Assembly (NCBI GenBank): GCA_002205965.3 | Contig: NADL03000034.1 | Span: 248,001 to 312,000 of the forward strand | DNA length: 64,000 nucleotides | Direction of reading: 5' to 3' | Origin: Kappaphycus alvarezii | Taxonomy: Eukaryota > Rhodophyta > Florideophyceae > Gigartinales > Solieriaceae | In this document: in pieces, positions 52,915-64,000 of the stretch | How positions within the stretch are numbered: the first letter of the stretch is position 1 | How the letters are laid out: every line of letters begins with the position of its first letter | Position numbers and translations under genes: made by a program | Notes under the pieces: generated by a model | What the model saw: the letters and a program-made list of their open reading frames with translations, nothing else | What the model was told of the DNA's origin: nothing | Databases searched by the model: none

Positions 52915-53511
52915 TAAAAATCACTAAAAATAAAGTTTTAGCCGGAGACTCTAGCACTATCAAAGTCTTGCAAAAGATGATGGGGGGCTCTACATCAGAT
53001 TTAAAAAATGTACAGAAAAAATGAATTGCCAGCAATAAACTGAAAAAACTCATCAGATTTCGAGATTCATCCAAGACCGTCCAATTACTCTAATAAAACA
53101 CTGTTTAATAGAGTAACTGAATGAAAAATACAAAAAAGTATTTATCAAACAGCGATAAAACAGATAAGGTGTCCCTGTATTTACCGTGGACCGTTGAAGT
53201 CTTCGTTTAAGATACGGAGGCAGTACATGTATCTTCTTTCTGAATATAATGGTGGAAGATGCCTGTTACCACAACAGATATATCGAGAGCAATATCAGTA
53301 AAATTACTTTTTCGTTGCTGGTATGCATCATGTTATGGCATAAAACACATCTATGCAATAAATTTGTATCCAAGGCCGACTTCTTTATGAGAGAAGAAGG
53401 CCTTAACTTCCTGTTAAGGTCAACCAGGCAATATAGGGCGTGCAGGCGCAGGGGGAATGTGAACAGTAATTCCATCTGTTTGTTCTAAATGAGGTGTAGT
53501 TTTGATGATAT
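52915..53511. other. AT-rich spacer, nothing recognised
   Basis: Short frames only; lies between Copia C and Copia D. Confidence 0.5.
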
Positions 53512-53845
53512 TGTGAACGGCGTGGATGGATGATAATACAGTTTTGGGTAGCTTGATTTGAGTACTTTGTTTTTATTGATTTTTCTATATTTGTTTTGAG
53601 TGAACGTCACAATTCTAAAGTGTTGCTGGGACCGGGAGGGATGGTTGCCGTTTCCTCCCGGTTACCGGTTTGTTTTCGTTTTGTTTCTTTTCACCTATCT
53701 TTCTCGAACTCTCCGCCGACGAAGTTGCTCGAATCACACGAGAACAGGGTCGGTAGACGGACCTGTTCTCATGTGATTCAAGAAAAGGTAACTACATAAT
53801 TAGTAAGTTGTCTGCAGTATTGATTCAGTCAAATATTTGCTCTCC
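53512..53845 (+). repeat. Probable 5' LTR of Copia D
   Basis: Aligned by eye with 59,841-60,228; it includes an inverted pair cacacgagaacagggtc / gacctgttctcatgtg (53,737-53,776) that can form a hairpin. Confidence 0.6.
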
Positions 53846-55152
53846 TTACCGCCGTCCGCCCGATCAGGGCTGCACTCTCCCCCTTTTGAGTTCCCCCACA
53901 TCCTCCGATCCCCCAACTAGTTCGTTGTGTTTTGCTGCCTGCCGCCGCGCCTCCGGCGTAAATGTTCCATTGCGTGTTGCTGTGTGCTGCTACCCGACCC
54001 CCCCACAAGTAGCCAGTTGCGTATGGAGTGTGTTTGCAGTGTGTTGTGGGTAAAGGTGCTGTGTGTGTTGTGTTTATTAATAAGAGTCTTGTCTTTATGC
54101 ATAAAAGTCTTGTCCTGTGTGTCCGTGAGGGTTCTGTGTGTTTTTGGTGTGCTGTATCAACTGGGGACACGTTCAAACTTTACTCTTGGTTGAATTATAC
54201 GACGGTCTATCAACTGAGGTAGCTTAGGACTGGCTGTCCGTCTTGTCTGCTATTGTCAACTTCGTGCCGCCGCTCGCTGAAATCTAGATCTTTCGCGGTT
54301 CTTTCGTGGCTTTCAGAAGGTAGCGCTCGGGTTGCGTACGTGTGTGTCTGACAGAACTCAGGGTATTGAAGTTTTAACGCCTTATTAGGCCACAAGGTGC
54401 AACCTATCTGGGACCAACCTTCGCGCCGCATCTTGCAAGCTTGCAGACTGTGGATGCGCCAATTTACCGAGCAGGGGGGAACATCCAAGAGAAAGGGCCC
54501 GAGGGTTAAATCCACGTCTTCAAAGAGAGACCTCCGTCGGAGGGAGGACTGCGCCTCATATTGTTGCGCAACATTACCGACTGATCGCTGAGCTGCCTTT
54601 CGAATATTTAGCGTGGGGATCTAGATGGCTTACCACAAAACTGCACAAGATATTCGGCTACCACTAAAATTTCAAGTGAGGCATCACGCTATTGAAGACT
54701 ATTAACACTCCCTGGTAATTGATAGGCTGTGTATCAGGTAACTGTTAGGGAAATTCAGGAAGAACACTCCTATAGGATAAGGAACTGTCTACAGCTATCT
54801 TCGATAGCTCCGGGGGATATTGCGAACAGAGTTGTAGCCACAGACACTGGGTCTGTGTGAGATGAGACTGCAAAAAGGATTTCCTCTCCGGAGTGCGGTC
54901 GACTCTGTGCGAAGGGGCAGTACCCGATCCCTTTGCCGGTAGGGTACTGGTCGTCAAGGTTCGGAATACCCTGAACCCTCTGCCAGTAGGAAACTGACCG
55001 CCCAGGGTCGGAGTATCCTTCTACCCACTTTCAAAATCAAGAGTTGGTTGTTTGCACATAGAGATCTCAAGGTATATCTGGTACTCTCTTCATCTCCCTG
55101 TGCACACCTCTGAAGCCATTGTCTACCGGTGAGGGTGATTCATGCGTAATTC
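53846..55152 (+). other. Leader of Copia D, no gene recognised
   Basis: About 1.3 kb between the 5' LTR and gag. It contains C-rich and T/G-rich tracts and, at 54,930-55,022, two imperfect copies of a 47-bp sequence (ccctttgccggtagggtact and ccctctgccagtaggaaact). No zinc-finger ORF comparable to Copia B was found. Confidence 0.4.
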
Positions 55153-56420
55153 ATGTCACAAGAAGATAGCGGGGGAGGCAGTGATGCCCCTGGGTTCATG
55201 CGGAATGTATCCGATCAGGAACTTGTTTCACTAACAAGTACCCAGAAGTTTGTTATTTCCATCCGGTCACTTGACCACGAGCTTAGCAGAAACCAGCTAA
55301 AGAGGATGATTGCACAACTGTTCCCTCCAGAGACTTTTCTCGCAAAGGAGATATGCGACCCCCCTTCCGTCTGAGTTAAGATTCCAAATTTCCTTAACGC
55401 AAGGGGCGCTGGCCTCCAGCTGCACTCCTCTCAGCGCGTTATTATGACGCTAGCATATGTAATCTACGACGATGCTGACGATCGGGGTGCTGCGATACAG
55501 ATGGAACGACTCACTATCTCCGGTGGTCGTAAAATACGAGCAGACCTGCAGGACTCAACCCAATTATCATCGAGACTACAGACTCTGGTTCTGGCCCCGG
55601 AACCAATTCTAGCAGATTCGCACATGATATTGCCATGCGTCTCAAGGGCTCTGATAAAACGTTCTCAGGGGACATTGGCAAATGATGGATGGATTACGTT
55701 GAAAAATACTCGCAGGTATCTAGAAATTAAGGGTTGAGTCCACAGAAAGCTAGAGTATCTTTACAATCTGCTAGCTAAGGACGAGAAGCGATTCTATTTC
55801 GTGGAGATTGTGACCTATGATCATATATTCCATCAGGCAGTAGATATGATCAACCGTGAGTACCATTCTTCGGTCCGACAGATGCGGGTAAAAACATTCC
55901 TCAGCAATCTTCGTTTGTTCGACTTCGTCAGAGATGGTGTGGAAGTCTCTGCTGCTTTTGGAAAAGTTTAAGAGCTTATAACTAAACTGTTGCGCTAAGT
56001 CGCAGCCTCACATCGCGGGGAAGCTCACAAGATCGAGTTCTCGAGAAAAGAGACTTTCGGGCACACATGGTCACGCGAGCCGCTCAGCAGAATCTCTACA
56101 CAAAATATATCGTTACAGATTCTCTACGGGAAACTGGAGGCTGCCTTGCAGTTGGACAAGGAATCTAAGATTGCTCTTGCGCGTGATAAAACCCTTCAAA
56201 GAAATTACAGCGTTCCAATGATCACCTTGGAGTTCACTACACAAACTAGGGTCGTTACAAATACAATCCAAAGCTTTTACGACCACAAAAATTAAAATTC
56301 ACACGAGGCCCAGCTTCTTGGAACATCGCCGGTTATTTCAACTTTGGACACCCGAAACACCTGTTCAAAGACTGCAAGAAGCCCCTGAGCGCGCCCAAAG
56401 TGGCTGCAAGGAAGTTTTAG
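55153..56420 (+). pseudogene. Gag remnant of Copia D
   Basis: The first frame starts MSQEDSGGGSDAPGFM and reaches RNQLKRMIAQLFPPETF; further fragments lie at 55,444-55,737 and around 55,790-55,970 (LAKDEKRFYFVEIVTYDHIF). The zinc knuckle near 56,330 reads GYFNFGHPKHLFKDC: both first cysteines of CX2C have been replaced (Tyr, Phe), so it cannot bind zinc normally. Confidence 0.55.
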
Positions 56421-56612
56421 TACTCCAAACAGAATGATTAAAGTAAGAGTAGCATACAAAAGGTTCTTGCGGATCTTTTAAGCAGCTTGAAGCAATGTCA
56501 CAACCTGAGCGACGATGGTCAATCTGACCATTACGATGTTAAGATCTTTCAGGCCGCACAGCAGCGTGATTTGAGTTCCGAAATTTCGAAGTAAGGTAAT
56601 TCTACTCCAGGT

Positions 56613-57930
56613 ATGGGTCATCATGAGTTTGACCCATATATAGGGCTACGCACTAATGAAATATTTGTAATGAACACCTCCTGGGATGATTCCACCTCCG
56701 AAGATTTCGAGGGTGCTTGTTTGGACTCAGGTGCACTGAAAAAGGTGATTAGGAACCTCAGGCGGATGCGTACTGCACTCAATCAACATCTACCTCGTGG
56801 ATGTTGTGAAGGGCAAGAATTTTACATTCACATTTGGAGAATCCAGACGTAAGGGAAATGGGAATATTCCAATAAGAATCCCTGTCTCCAATAACTACTT
56901 TCTATCTTTCAATGATGATGTCGTTGATGTAGATGTTCCTTTGCAGCTGGGCTTAGACATGTTGACGCGAGCGTGCCTCATTCTGGACTTTGCGGATGAA
57001 GTGGTACTTTGAAAGAGTAATGGCCTGAAACTCCCGCTGATGCGAAAGCGCTGATATGTTTACATTGAATGGGTCGTGAAAAGTTTCTTCACTTCCGCTC
57101 AGCAAAGGAAATTACACTATCTTTTCTACCAACCAAATATTAGAAACTTGTATTCAGTCATGCGCAGAGCTGACCCCAATTCCGCATATCTGGAATTTTT
57201 AGCTGATCTTGAGAAAATATCTTCAACTTGTGAAATCTGACAAAGCGAAGCTGACGGGCAGGACAGGTTCATGGTATCCTTGTCTCACGGGGAATGTGTG
57301 TTCAGGTGCATAATTTGCCTGCATCTAATGACGCTAGAGAAGCGTACGGTGCTGCATGTGGTCGATAAAGACATGAAGTTTAACGCAGCGTGTTTTCTTG
57401 ATGAAGAATCAATGGCAGAGACGTGGGCTGCGTTTATGCGCATATGGGTGTGAGCATACGTTTGTTTTTCCGAACACGTCGCTATCGACCAGGGAACTCA
57501 GTTCGAATCCCTCGAATGTAAAAATCCATTGGAGGCATCCGGTGCCAACGAACAATCTTCAGGAGTTGCGAGCACAACGCACTAGGAATCGGAGAACACT
57601 ATCATTCGTACCTCCGCAGGGGATGCAGCAAAGTCATTGCGGACAACCCGTACATCGAACGAAGATTCGCTCTCCAGTTGGCGATAAAGGCGACAAATGA
57701 TATTGGTAGCCCCTCTGGCTTCGTCTCCACTCTGTTGGTATTCAGTATTCTACCACGTAAAGCAATCATGCCGAAGAATCTCCTTGATACCAACAGCCGA
57801 TTGAAGGCATTAACGGAAGCGTACAAGGAAATGACAAGAATATCTCGCGACGCCAGGGTGAAGTTGGCTTTGCGTGCAAACGTCCCTGACGCTGCGGATA
57901 CGACATACTCGCACGGTGATTAGATCCTGA
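56613..57930 (+). pseudogene. Protease and integrase remnants of Copia D
   Basis: Protease: GACLDSGALKKVIRNL (DSG kept), and PLQLGLDML in the next frame. Integrase: VLHVVDKDMKFNAACFLDEE (first Asp region) at about 57,350-57,420, then frames broken by stops; AIKATNDIGSPSGFVSTLLV and SILPRKAIMPKNL (57,678-57,790) correspond to the region after the catalytic Glu. Confidence 0.6.
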
Positions 57931-58369
57931 TGTACAGGGAGAAACTTGTAGACAAATTGGTAGGGCCTTATGTAGTACTCGATGTACAGGGAAGATCTTA
58001 ATATTGGACGCAGGTGACAGCCAAATTCGTTCTTCTGTCGGTAAGGTGAAATACTTCTGGGAAATGAGCGATCTCGCCGTAGTTGAGGACATGCAGCCAC
58101 TGATCGTTCAGGAAATCAACGCGATCGGTGACTAAGCACAGGCCCCAAATGATTCACGGTCGTTGAAGATCCGTTCAGTGATGAACTTCTTGATTTGGTG
58201 GCATAAATTCAACAGGCAAAGCGTGATCGACAAAAGGTTCAAGAGTCTCTGGATGTAAAACCTTTAAAAATCGCGTATATAAGCGTAAAAAGCACCGAGG
58301 TCTTGGCGAACATGGATCCACGCCGAAACAACGTGAAATTTCAGGCAGCAAAGCTGAAGAAAATCACCG

Positions 58370-59280
58370 GTCTGAAAGAACGCCAAGTGTGGAAAGTCAT
58401 TCCAAAAACGGATCTACCAAAGGATGCCAACATATGTGGAGTATGTTTCTCTAGCGCCGGAGAAAGTCGGCACTAGTGATGAAGCAGAAAAGGCGCCTAA
58501 CATTGTACATGGGTAAAATAACAAAGATAAGCCGTAAATCGGTCACGATACTGCCACATTACGTCAGTCGTCGATTTGTCTGATACTTTCTGTTGTTGCA
58601 ATCGAAGGATTCCGAGTTTTCTCTGATGATGTAAGCGAATAATACGGTCCGAGCAAGGACAAAATGAGTAGGCGTATATTCATTTTGTCGGAGAGTGAGG
58701 ATCTGAAAGAACTCGGCAATACTGCGGATGAGTTGTTAGAACTCAGCCGCCCTTTATAAGGGACATGCGATGCGGGAGACTATTGGGGATTCACAGTGCT
58801 CTTCCATGTTGAAAAGGATTTGGAGATGTATCCCACTGTTAGTGATCCTGCTCTTTACGTGATGGTGTTTGATAGGGATCTTGAGGGACTAATTTGAATA
58901 TATGTTGGTGGTAACCTACACACGGGATAACTTGAGTTCGAGAAGCTCGCTATCGAGAGCCTCAAGAAGTTCGACTCAAAACCTAGCATTTATGACCACT
59001 TTGATTTCTTCGGTACTGTCATTAGTACAACAGAACCATCTGATTTCGAAGTCTCGCAAAAGAGTCACGTTGATTATCTTTCGATGGCACCAAGGACTGT
59101 ATGTTCGAATAATTTGGGAAGTTTCGGGTCCTGTTGGCGTGGTTACCAAACCCGCATTCAGACTTGTGTTGTTTAATCAAAAGGGTAGCGCAAGTGACAA
59201 GAGACACTTTTTCCAAAAGCAAGATTTACGAGTTCATCATAGCAGTCAAGTTAATCAAGGGAGATTCCATTTTAAAAATT
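58370..59280 (+). pseudogene. Reverse transcriptase remnant of Copia D
   Basis: KERQVWKVIPKTDLPKDANI at about 58,375, then AGDYWGFTVLFHVEKDLEMY (58,780-58,840). The active site, at 58,901-58,912, reads YVGG in place of YVDD, so both catalytic aspartates of this motif are lost. Downstream FEKLAIESLKKFDSKPSIYD continues in the same frame. Confidence 0.6.
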
Positions 59281-59837
59281 AAGTACAAGCGGCTGGATAG
59301 CGATTTTGTGTGTCTCAAGATGTACGCTGATGCTGCGTTTGCGGAAAACGACGGCCTTTCATCTCAGTTGGGATATAAATTATGTTAGCGGACAAAACTG
59401 GAACTACACACATCCATCACTACTGTAGTAAGAATTATAAAAAGGGGTCTAAATCAAATATGGGAGGAGAGGTGTATGCATTTGCTAATGGTTTTGATCG
59501 CTCGTTCATAATACGGAGAAATTTGGAGTTGATGCTCGGACAGAAGATTCCTCTCCATTGCTTTACAGACTCGAAGAAATTGTTCGAATCCATCACAAAA
59601 GGCCAACCAATAACCAAGAAGCGATTGATAATAAATATCTTGGCAGCTCGCGAGGCGTGCAGAGGCAATGAAATATCTCTGGTTGGGTTGGTCAGCTCGG
59701 ATGATAATCCTGCGGACGTTTTGGCCAAGATAAAGGAAAATGGGGCACTGGTGGCATTATTTGAATCTGAGGTGGACACCTGTGCTGTTAAACAACGGAT
59801 AGTGCGAAAGTATCAAGCTTCCAAACAAAAAATGTAG
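59280..59837 (+). pseudogene. RNase H remnant of Copia D
   Basis: FVCLKMYADAAFAENDGLSS in one frame, then 151 open codons with SNMGGEVYAFANGFDRSFII, HCFTDSKKLFESITKGQPIT and DDNPADVLAKIKENGA, the best preserved part of the element; ends KQRIVRKYQASKQKM. Confidence 0.75.
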
Positions 59838-59840
59838 GTG

Positions 59841-60228
59841 TGTGAGTGCCGTAGATGGATGATACTGTGGTTTTCGGTACCTTTACTTGAATAAGGTGAT
59901 CTTATTGAATTTTATAGATTTATTTTGAGTGAACGTCGCGATACTAAAGTGTTACTGGAACCGGAAGAGACCGTTTCCGTTCCCTTCTTGTCGCCGTTTT
60001 GTTATTGTTTCGTTGCTTTACACCTCTCTTGCACGAACTCCCCGCTTATGGAGTTGTTCGAATCACGAGAGAACAGGGTCCGTCGATGGTCCTAGACTTG
60101 GAGCAACACTAAGCAACGACAGATATAAATGAACGTAAGGATAACTAAAATTGGCATAAATGTCCAGTAGAACCGCATTTGTCGAATTAGTTTGGTAGTA
60201 CAAATGGGTCAAATATTTGCTCACCGAG
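59841..60228 (+). repeat. Probable 3' LTR of Copia D
   Basis: Starts a few bases after the RNase H stop, next to an A-rich/purine tract (aaacaaaaaatgtaggtg). Longer than the 5' copy by about 50 bp. Confidence 0.6.
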
Positions 60229-63200
60229 GTTATTCGAACTGTGCGTTCTGGAATAGAAATCAGTAAAAAATGTAAAATTGACTCAAATAATGGATCCGAC
60301 CTTCTAATTTTCAACCGGCTTAAAATATTAACAGCGTGAAGATAGATTGCAAATTTGTTGTAAAACTGCACACCAATAAGAGAACCCTCCACTTTAGAAG
60401 TAAATAAGTCCAAACTAGAGAGGTATCCTGGTGCTAGCCATAAATTTCAAAGGCTATTTAGTAGTCCATACCGCAGTAAAGCTCAAATAGTGAAATAATT
60501 GGATCACCTCTCACAACATAGTTATATGCAAACTCTCCGGAATGATGCAGATCACCTCAGTTATCCTGATGATACAGGCAATAAAAACTAGAGTATCTAT
60601 CGTTCACCCAGGTCATGATTTTGAAAGCACCATTCGTTTTGTATTTTCTATTAGATACTCTAAGGTAGATATCACAATTATTCATTAATGTCTTCCAAAA
60701 TTTTGAAATGAATTTGCGCATATTTTTAAGCTTAAATCTCTCGGAAAACCGAGGATCTAGAGGATTTTCATGAAGAAATCTTTAGATTTGTCTTCAATAG
60801 TATCAGATTTTTTGAATGCAGAAAGAGGACTGGCCAAGAAAGTCGACCGACCCAAGTCGTAATTGAATCATGCCTACATTTTGTCAGGGGTAGCCGCACA
60901 ATGAAATTTTTGGCCAATCATCCACATCTGTGGTCAAGCAATTCCAGTGACATAGGTTCTCTCAATTTCTGATTAGATTCCTTACAATACTGACACTTAA
61001 CACACCCATGTCAATATTTTCGAATGTCCCTGCTCGTATGCTACAAATAAGATTTTCTAATCTGGACAGCGGCATTGCAAATTTGAAATATTACTGACTT
61101 TAGAGTAGTGAAATTTTCGGGAAATATGTGGCACTGGCCTTCGCAGTGCCCGCAAGTTTTCATTGTAAATCGGCTTGAAATTTTAGTTAGTAACGACAGC
61201 GTAATTCTCTCAAATTTCTACTTCTGAACATTATCATCAGGCCATTCTTCCTCCAGATACTTTACTACTGGACCGGGGAACTGTTATTCAACATAAAGAG
61301 TAATGCTCTGGTCCATTTCAAGGCATGGAATCTCAAGATAATCTAATGGCACGTCAAGACCTTCGCATGTTACATGAGAGGCCCATAATGATGCGAATAT
61401 CAAGATGTGAAAAATTCCGGCTTGAGTGTTATTGGAAATATTTCGATACTACAGAGAGTTTCCAACCAAATTTATTCTTCACAAAATCAGCTTCTGTTTT
61501 GAGAAAAATATTAAGAACCTGATATTCAGTGAAAATATCAAAACTATGATTCCTCAAAAAAATTTCTGAATATTTTCAAATACAAATACAGAACCAGAAG
61601 CTTTTCGTGGTTTTTAGTGCAAAGTGTTTTAGTAGTTCGCCCATGCACTTCAGAGGACAGCTATAGGGCAAAAGAGAACACCAGGAAGCACAAGATAGAA
61701 CAACAGGCATTTGGGACCTGCTTTCCATCCACGAAATATGCATTGAAGTAGCTACATTTGACGTTCAGAGACGGTAACAACAACTTTTTAGGCCTTCCAG
61801 CAGATAAAAATGACGTTAGGAGATTACAGGCCTGACCGTGAATGTGCTCGGCTTTCTGAAGGTCGCTCTTTCAATGTTTTGTAGATTCAGACTAGTTTTG
61901 AATGCCCAAGGGTGCAATTCTTACATCTGAGGTTGGAAATGAAGTCAGATAAATGGTGAAACCGGCCTTTGAGGGAGGCGTCTGCAAATTTTTTAAGGAA
62001 GAATGATCGCCTTCTCGAGCCAATATTCCACTAGAGTAGTTTCTCAATTAATGTTGAACGAGTTATTCTACTTCCTTAGTGACGCTGAATCTCTAATGCT
62101 CCACAAAGTACAGAAAAATACGACTTGGAACTTAAAAAAGTAAAAAGAAAGTGCACAGTAAAAATTAAAAAAATATTATGAAAGGGAATAATTTGGTGGA
62201 ATATAATTAAAAATATCCAAACGGATGCCCTTTATGTAAATTGCTGTTATAAGATGCTTACAAAAGTCCTCAATCGTGGGATAATGTGAATGTACAGAGG
62301 GTTTCTCGGATGGATGGAAGTTGTGCGGTTAATATAGCGCCAATACCAGGGTACTTCTAAGTTTAGTAGTCGCTAGTTCAGAAAAGCGACTGCAAATACT
62401 TTCCAAACAAATACATACAGTTTTACACGGTTAAAATCATAACATTGATTTGAATAAAGTCATTAAAGTGTAAAAAAATCCGATCCAATGGCTTGTAAGT
62501 CTCTGAAATTTTCCTATACGTATATGAAATAAAAACGTTTTACACAGACAAATGCATTAGGAAAATTCCAAACTCCAATTTTCTGGTTAAGATTCAAGTA
62601 TTTATGCGGATGTAGTTTCTAAGGCCAAAACAAAGTTCTTTGTAACGATTTATCTACTTTAATACCATATATTTTACTCATGTAATACCTGAGGAGGTAC
62701 AATATGCGCTATACGGTACTAAGTTGTACCGTACTGGACTTCACATGGGCTCATATGCTCGTTCAGGTCTATTTGCACTTCAAACTTATGGTACATAAAA
62801 ATATTTCCACCATTTCATTGCATTTAACCGGGAAATATTGTAACTTATTCTAGGTACTCTTTCATAAACTACACAGTCCTCTGTAAAGTGAGTGTCTGGC
62901 ACGGGAGGGCACAGATAAATTATAATTAGTGATTCTTGTCTTAGACATTTAGTACAACTAGCCCTGTAGCTCTGTGACCTTTTCAAGCCGGGAAATTGGC
63001 TCCAATAGAGCTACTAGGGGCAATACTATGAGCTAAGTAAAATTGGATCAAAATTTTATTACCAAACATATCATCTTTGTTAAAAAAAATTAGTTGTTAT
63101 CTCCCATTTTACGACAGTTTGCAGTGTAATGTGACTATTTAGATGAATATTTCTTAGAATAGAAACTGAAATTATGATTATTTTCATTTCCATCCAAATG

Positions 63201-64000
63201 AATCAGAGCTTCGCCACCAGCAAGCTTTGAAGCATTGAAACGAATGCGAAATGGAATGTTCTAATCAGGAGCGAATATTGCTGGAGCCAAGGTAAAAATC
63301 TTTTAGCCCCTATGAATTTCTATCAAAATATTTATCCTTTTTCGAAAAACATCTATCTGCGTTTCAGATGCCTTAGATTTCAAGAATTTTCCGAGAATTT
63401 TGTTATGGATCTACGGTAAAATTGTATTATACCTAGAAATTTCTCAATAAAGTTCGATTTTCAGGTTTTTACGAGTCTACAGGTATTCAATCCTGTCTAT
63501 ATTATCACTAAAAATCCTTGCTCTATAAGTAGTAGAAACGCAAGCTCAATCTTGAAGAAAGAGTATTAATTTGGAGAGCTTTACAGCTTGTGTTCCTTAA
63601 ACAACTTCAATACAGCTTACGGTTGTCATAGTGTTCCTAATTATTTTCGCCGAAGATTACATAGAACATACTCCATAAAAACATCACGTAAACACCTGTG
63701 CATTCGTCAAAGTTATGAATAATTAAAGTTGGGAACATAGCAGAAGAATTGAAAAGTCCAACAGTCATAACAACATCTTCGAATTGACCGAACTTTGTGT
63801 TGAACGCAGTTTTTCATTTTCACCTACTATCAAACGTCTCTGATTTAATCATTTTTTTGACAACGCTCGAAATAATGTCTGGAATATCTGATCTGATTGA
63901 AAATTTCATCCTAATGAGGCAAAAGAGCATTTTAATTTTGGTCATAAGGTTCAAGAAAGATAATCAACCAAATATCTACGCTCTCTAATACTTTCTTTTA
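60229..64000. other. AT-rich region with no gene, RNA or element recognised
   Basis: All open frames are shorter than 70 codons and have random-looking composition. No motif, LTR, tRNA or long repeat was recognised on either strand. It may be heterochromatic or ancient decayed element sequence. Confidence 0.55.

Larger units (their letters stand above)
53512..60228 (+). mobile_element. Copia-type LTR retrotransposon D, heavily degenerate
   Basis: The only retroelement on the plus strand. Divergent direct repeats at about 53,512-53,845 and 59,841-60,228 share TGTGA.CG.CGT.GATGGATGATA at the start, ttattttgagtgaacgtc in the middle and gtcaaatatttgctc near the end; identity is only about 70-75 percent by eye, so the insertion is old. 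Gag, protease, integrase, RT and RNase H remnants follow in Copia order from 55,153 to 59,837. The leader (53,846-55,152) is unusually long. Exact LTR ends are uncertain. Confidence 0.75.

Noticed and set aside
57485-57510. tRNA-like T-loop sequence agttcgaatccc
   Set aside because: It lies in the integrase remnant of Copia D at the DQGTQFES-type motif; no acceptor stem or D-arm is found.
60229-64000. Possible organellar or AT-rich viral insert
   Set aside because: No coding frame, tRNA or conserved gene supports it; base composition alone is not enough.

Overview
This is a eukaryotic nuclear window, most likely from an alga. Two of the three recognisable host genes (isocitrate dehydrogenase, SDR oxidoreductase) contain one short GT-AG intron each, the third (DHAR fusion) is intronless, and most of the rest is retrotransposon. 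The mixture of compact genes with Copia, Gypsy and restriction-like-endonuclease non-LTR elements suggests a red alga, perhaps a florideophyte such as Chondrus. That assignment is inference; nothing in the window (no rRNA, no organelle gene) fixes the species.

Layout. 1-1,017: 5' part of a mitochondrial NADP-isocitrate dehydrogenase on the minus strand, running off the left edge. 1,018-5,870: no convincing gene. 5,874-8,755: a 5'-truncated, decayed non-LTR retrotransposon carrying a 3 x 302 bp internal tandem array. 9,308-11,536: an intact 742-codon gene for a plastid-type protein ending in a dehydroascorbate-reductase-like GST domain. 15,164-16,267: a DHRS12-like short-chain dehydrogenase with one intron and one frameshift. 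16,903-20,439: a nearly full-length non-LTR element with N-terminal zinc finger, RT and PD..D endonuclease, carrying a 4 x 51 bp in-frame array. 21,128-21,333: a nested palindrome. 21,404-25,521: degenerate Copia element A. 28,857-35,876: Copia element B with both LTRs and a 5-bp target duplication; an extra two-zinc-finger reading frame lies between its 5' LTR and gag. About 36,075-36,992: remnant of a Myb/SANT-like gene. 39,396-39,878: an acidic hypothetical ORF. 40,697-41,245: a decayed C2H2 zinc-finger ORF. 42,026-46,891: a Gypsy (chromovirus-like) element. 47,442-52,914: Copia element C. 53,512-60,228: very degenerate Copia element D on the plus strand. 60,229-64,000: AT-rich, featureless.

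The left 20 kb therefore holds the host genes, and 21-60 kb is a retrotransposon island in which every element but D points left. Short palindromic ACTGTAC clusters recur between units through the whole window, including inside LTRs. The best candidates for something new are the zinc-finger ORF inside Copia B, the parallel tandem expansions in the RT thumb of both non-LTR elements, the DHAR fusion protein and the ACTGTAC clusters. All homology calls are by eye from motifs; no database was searched.
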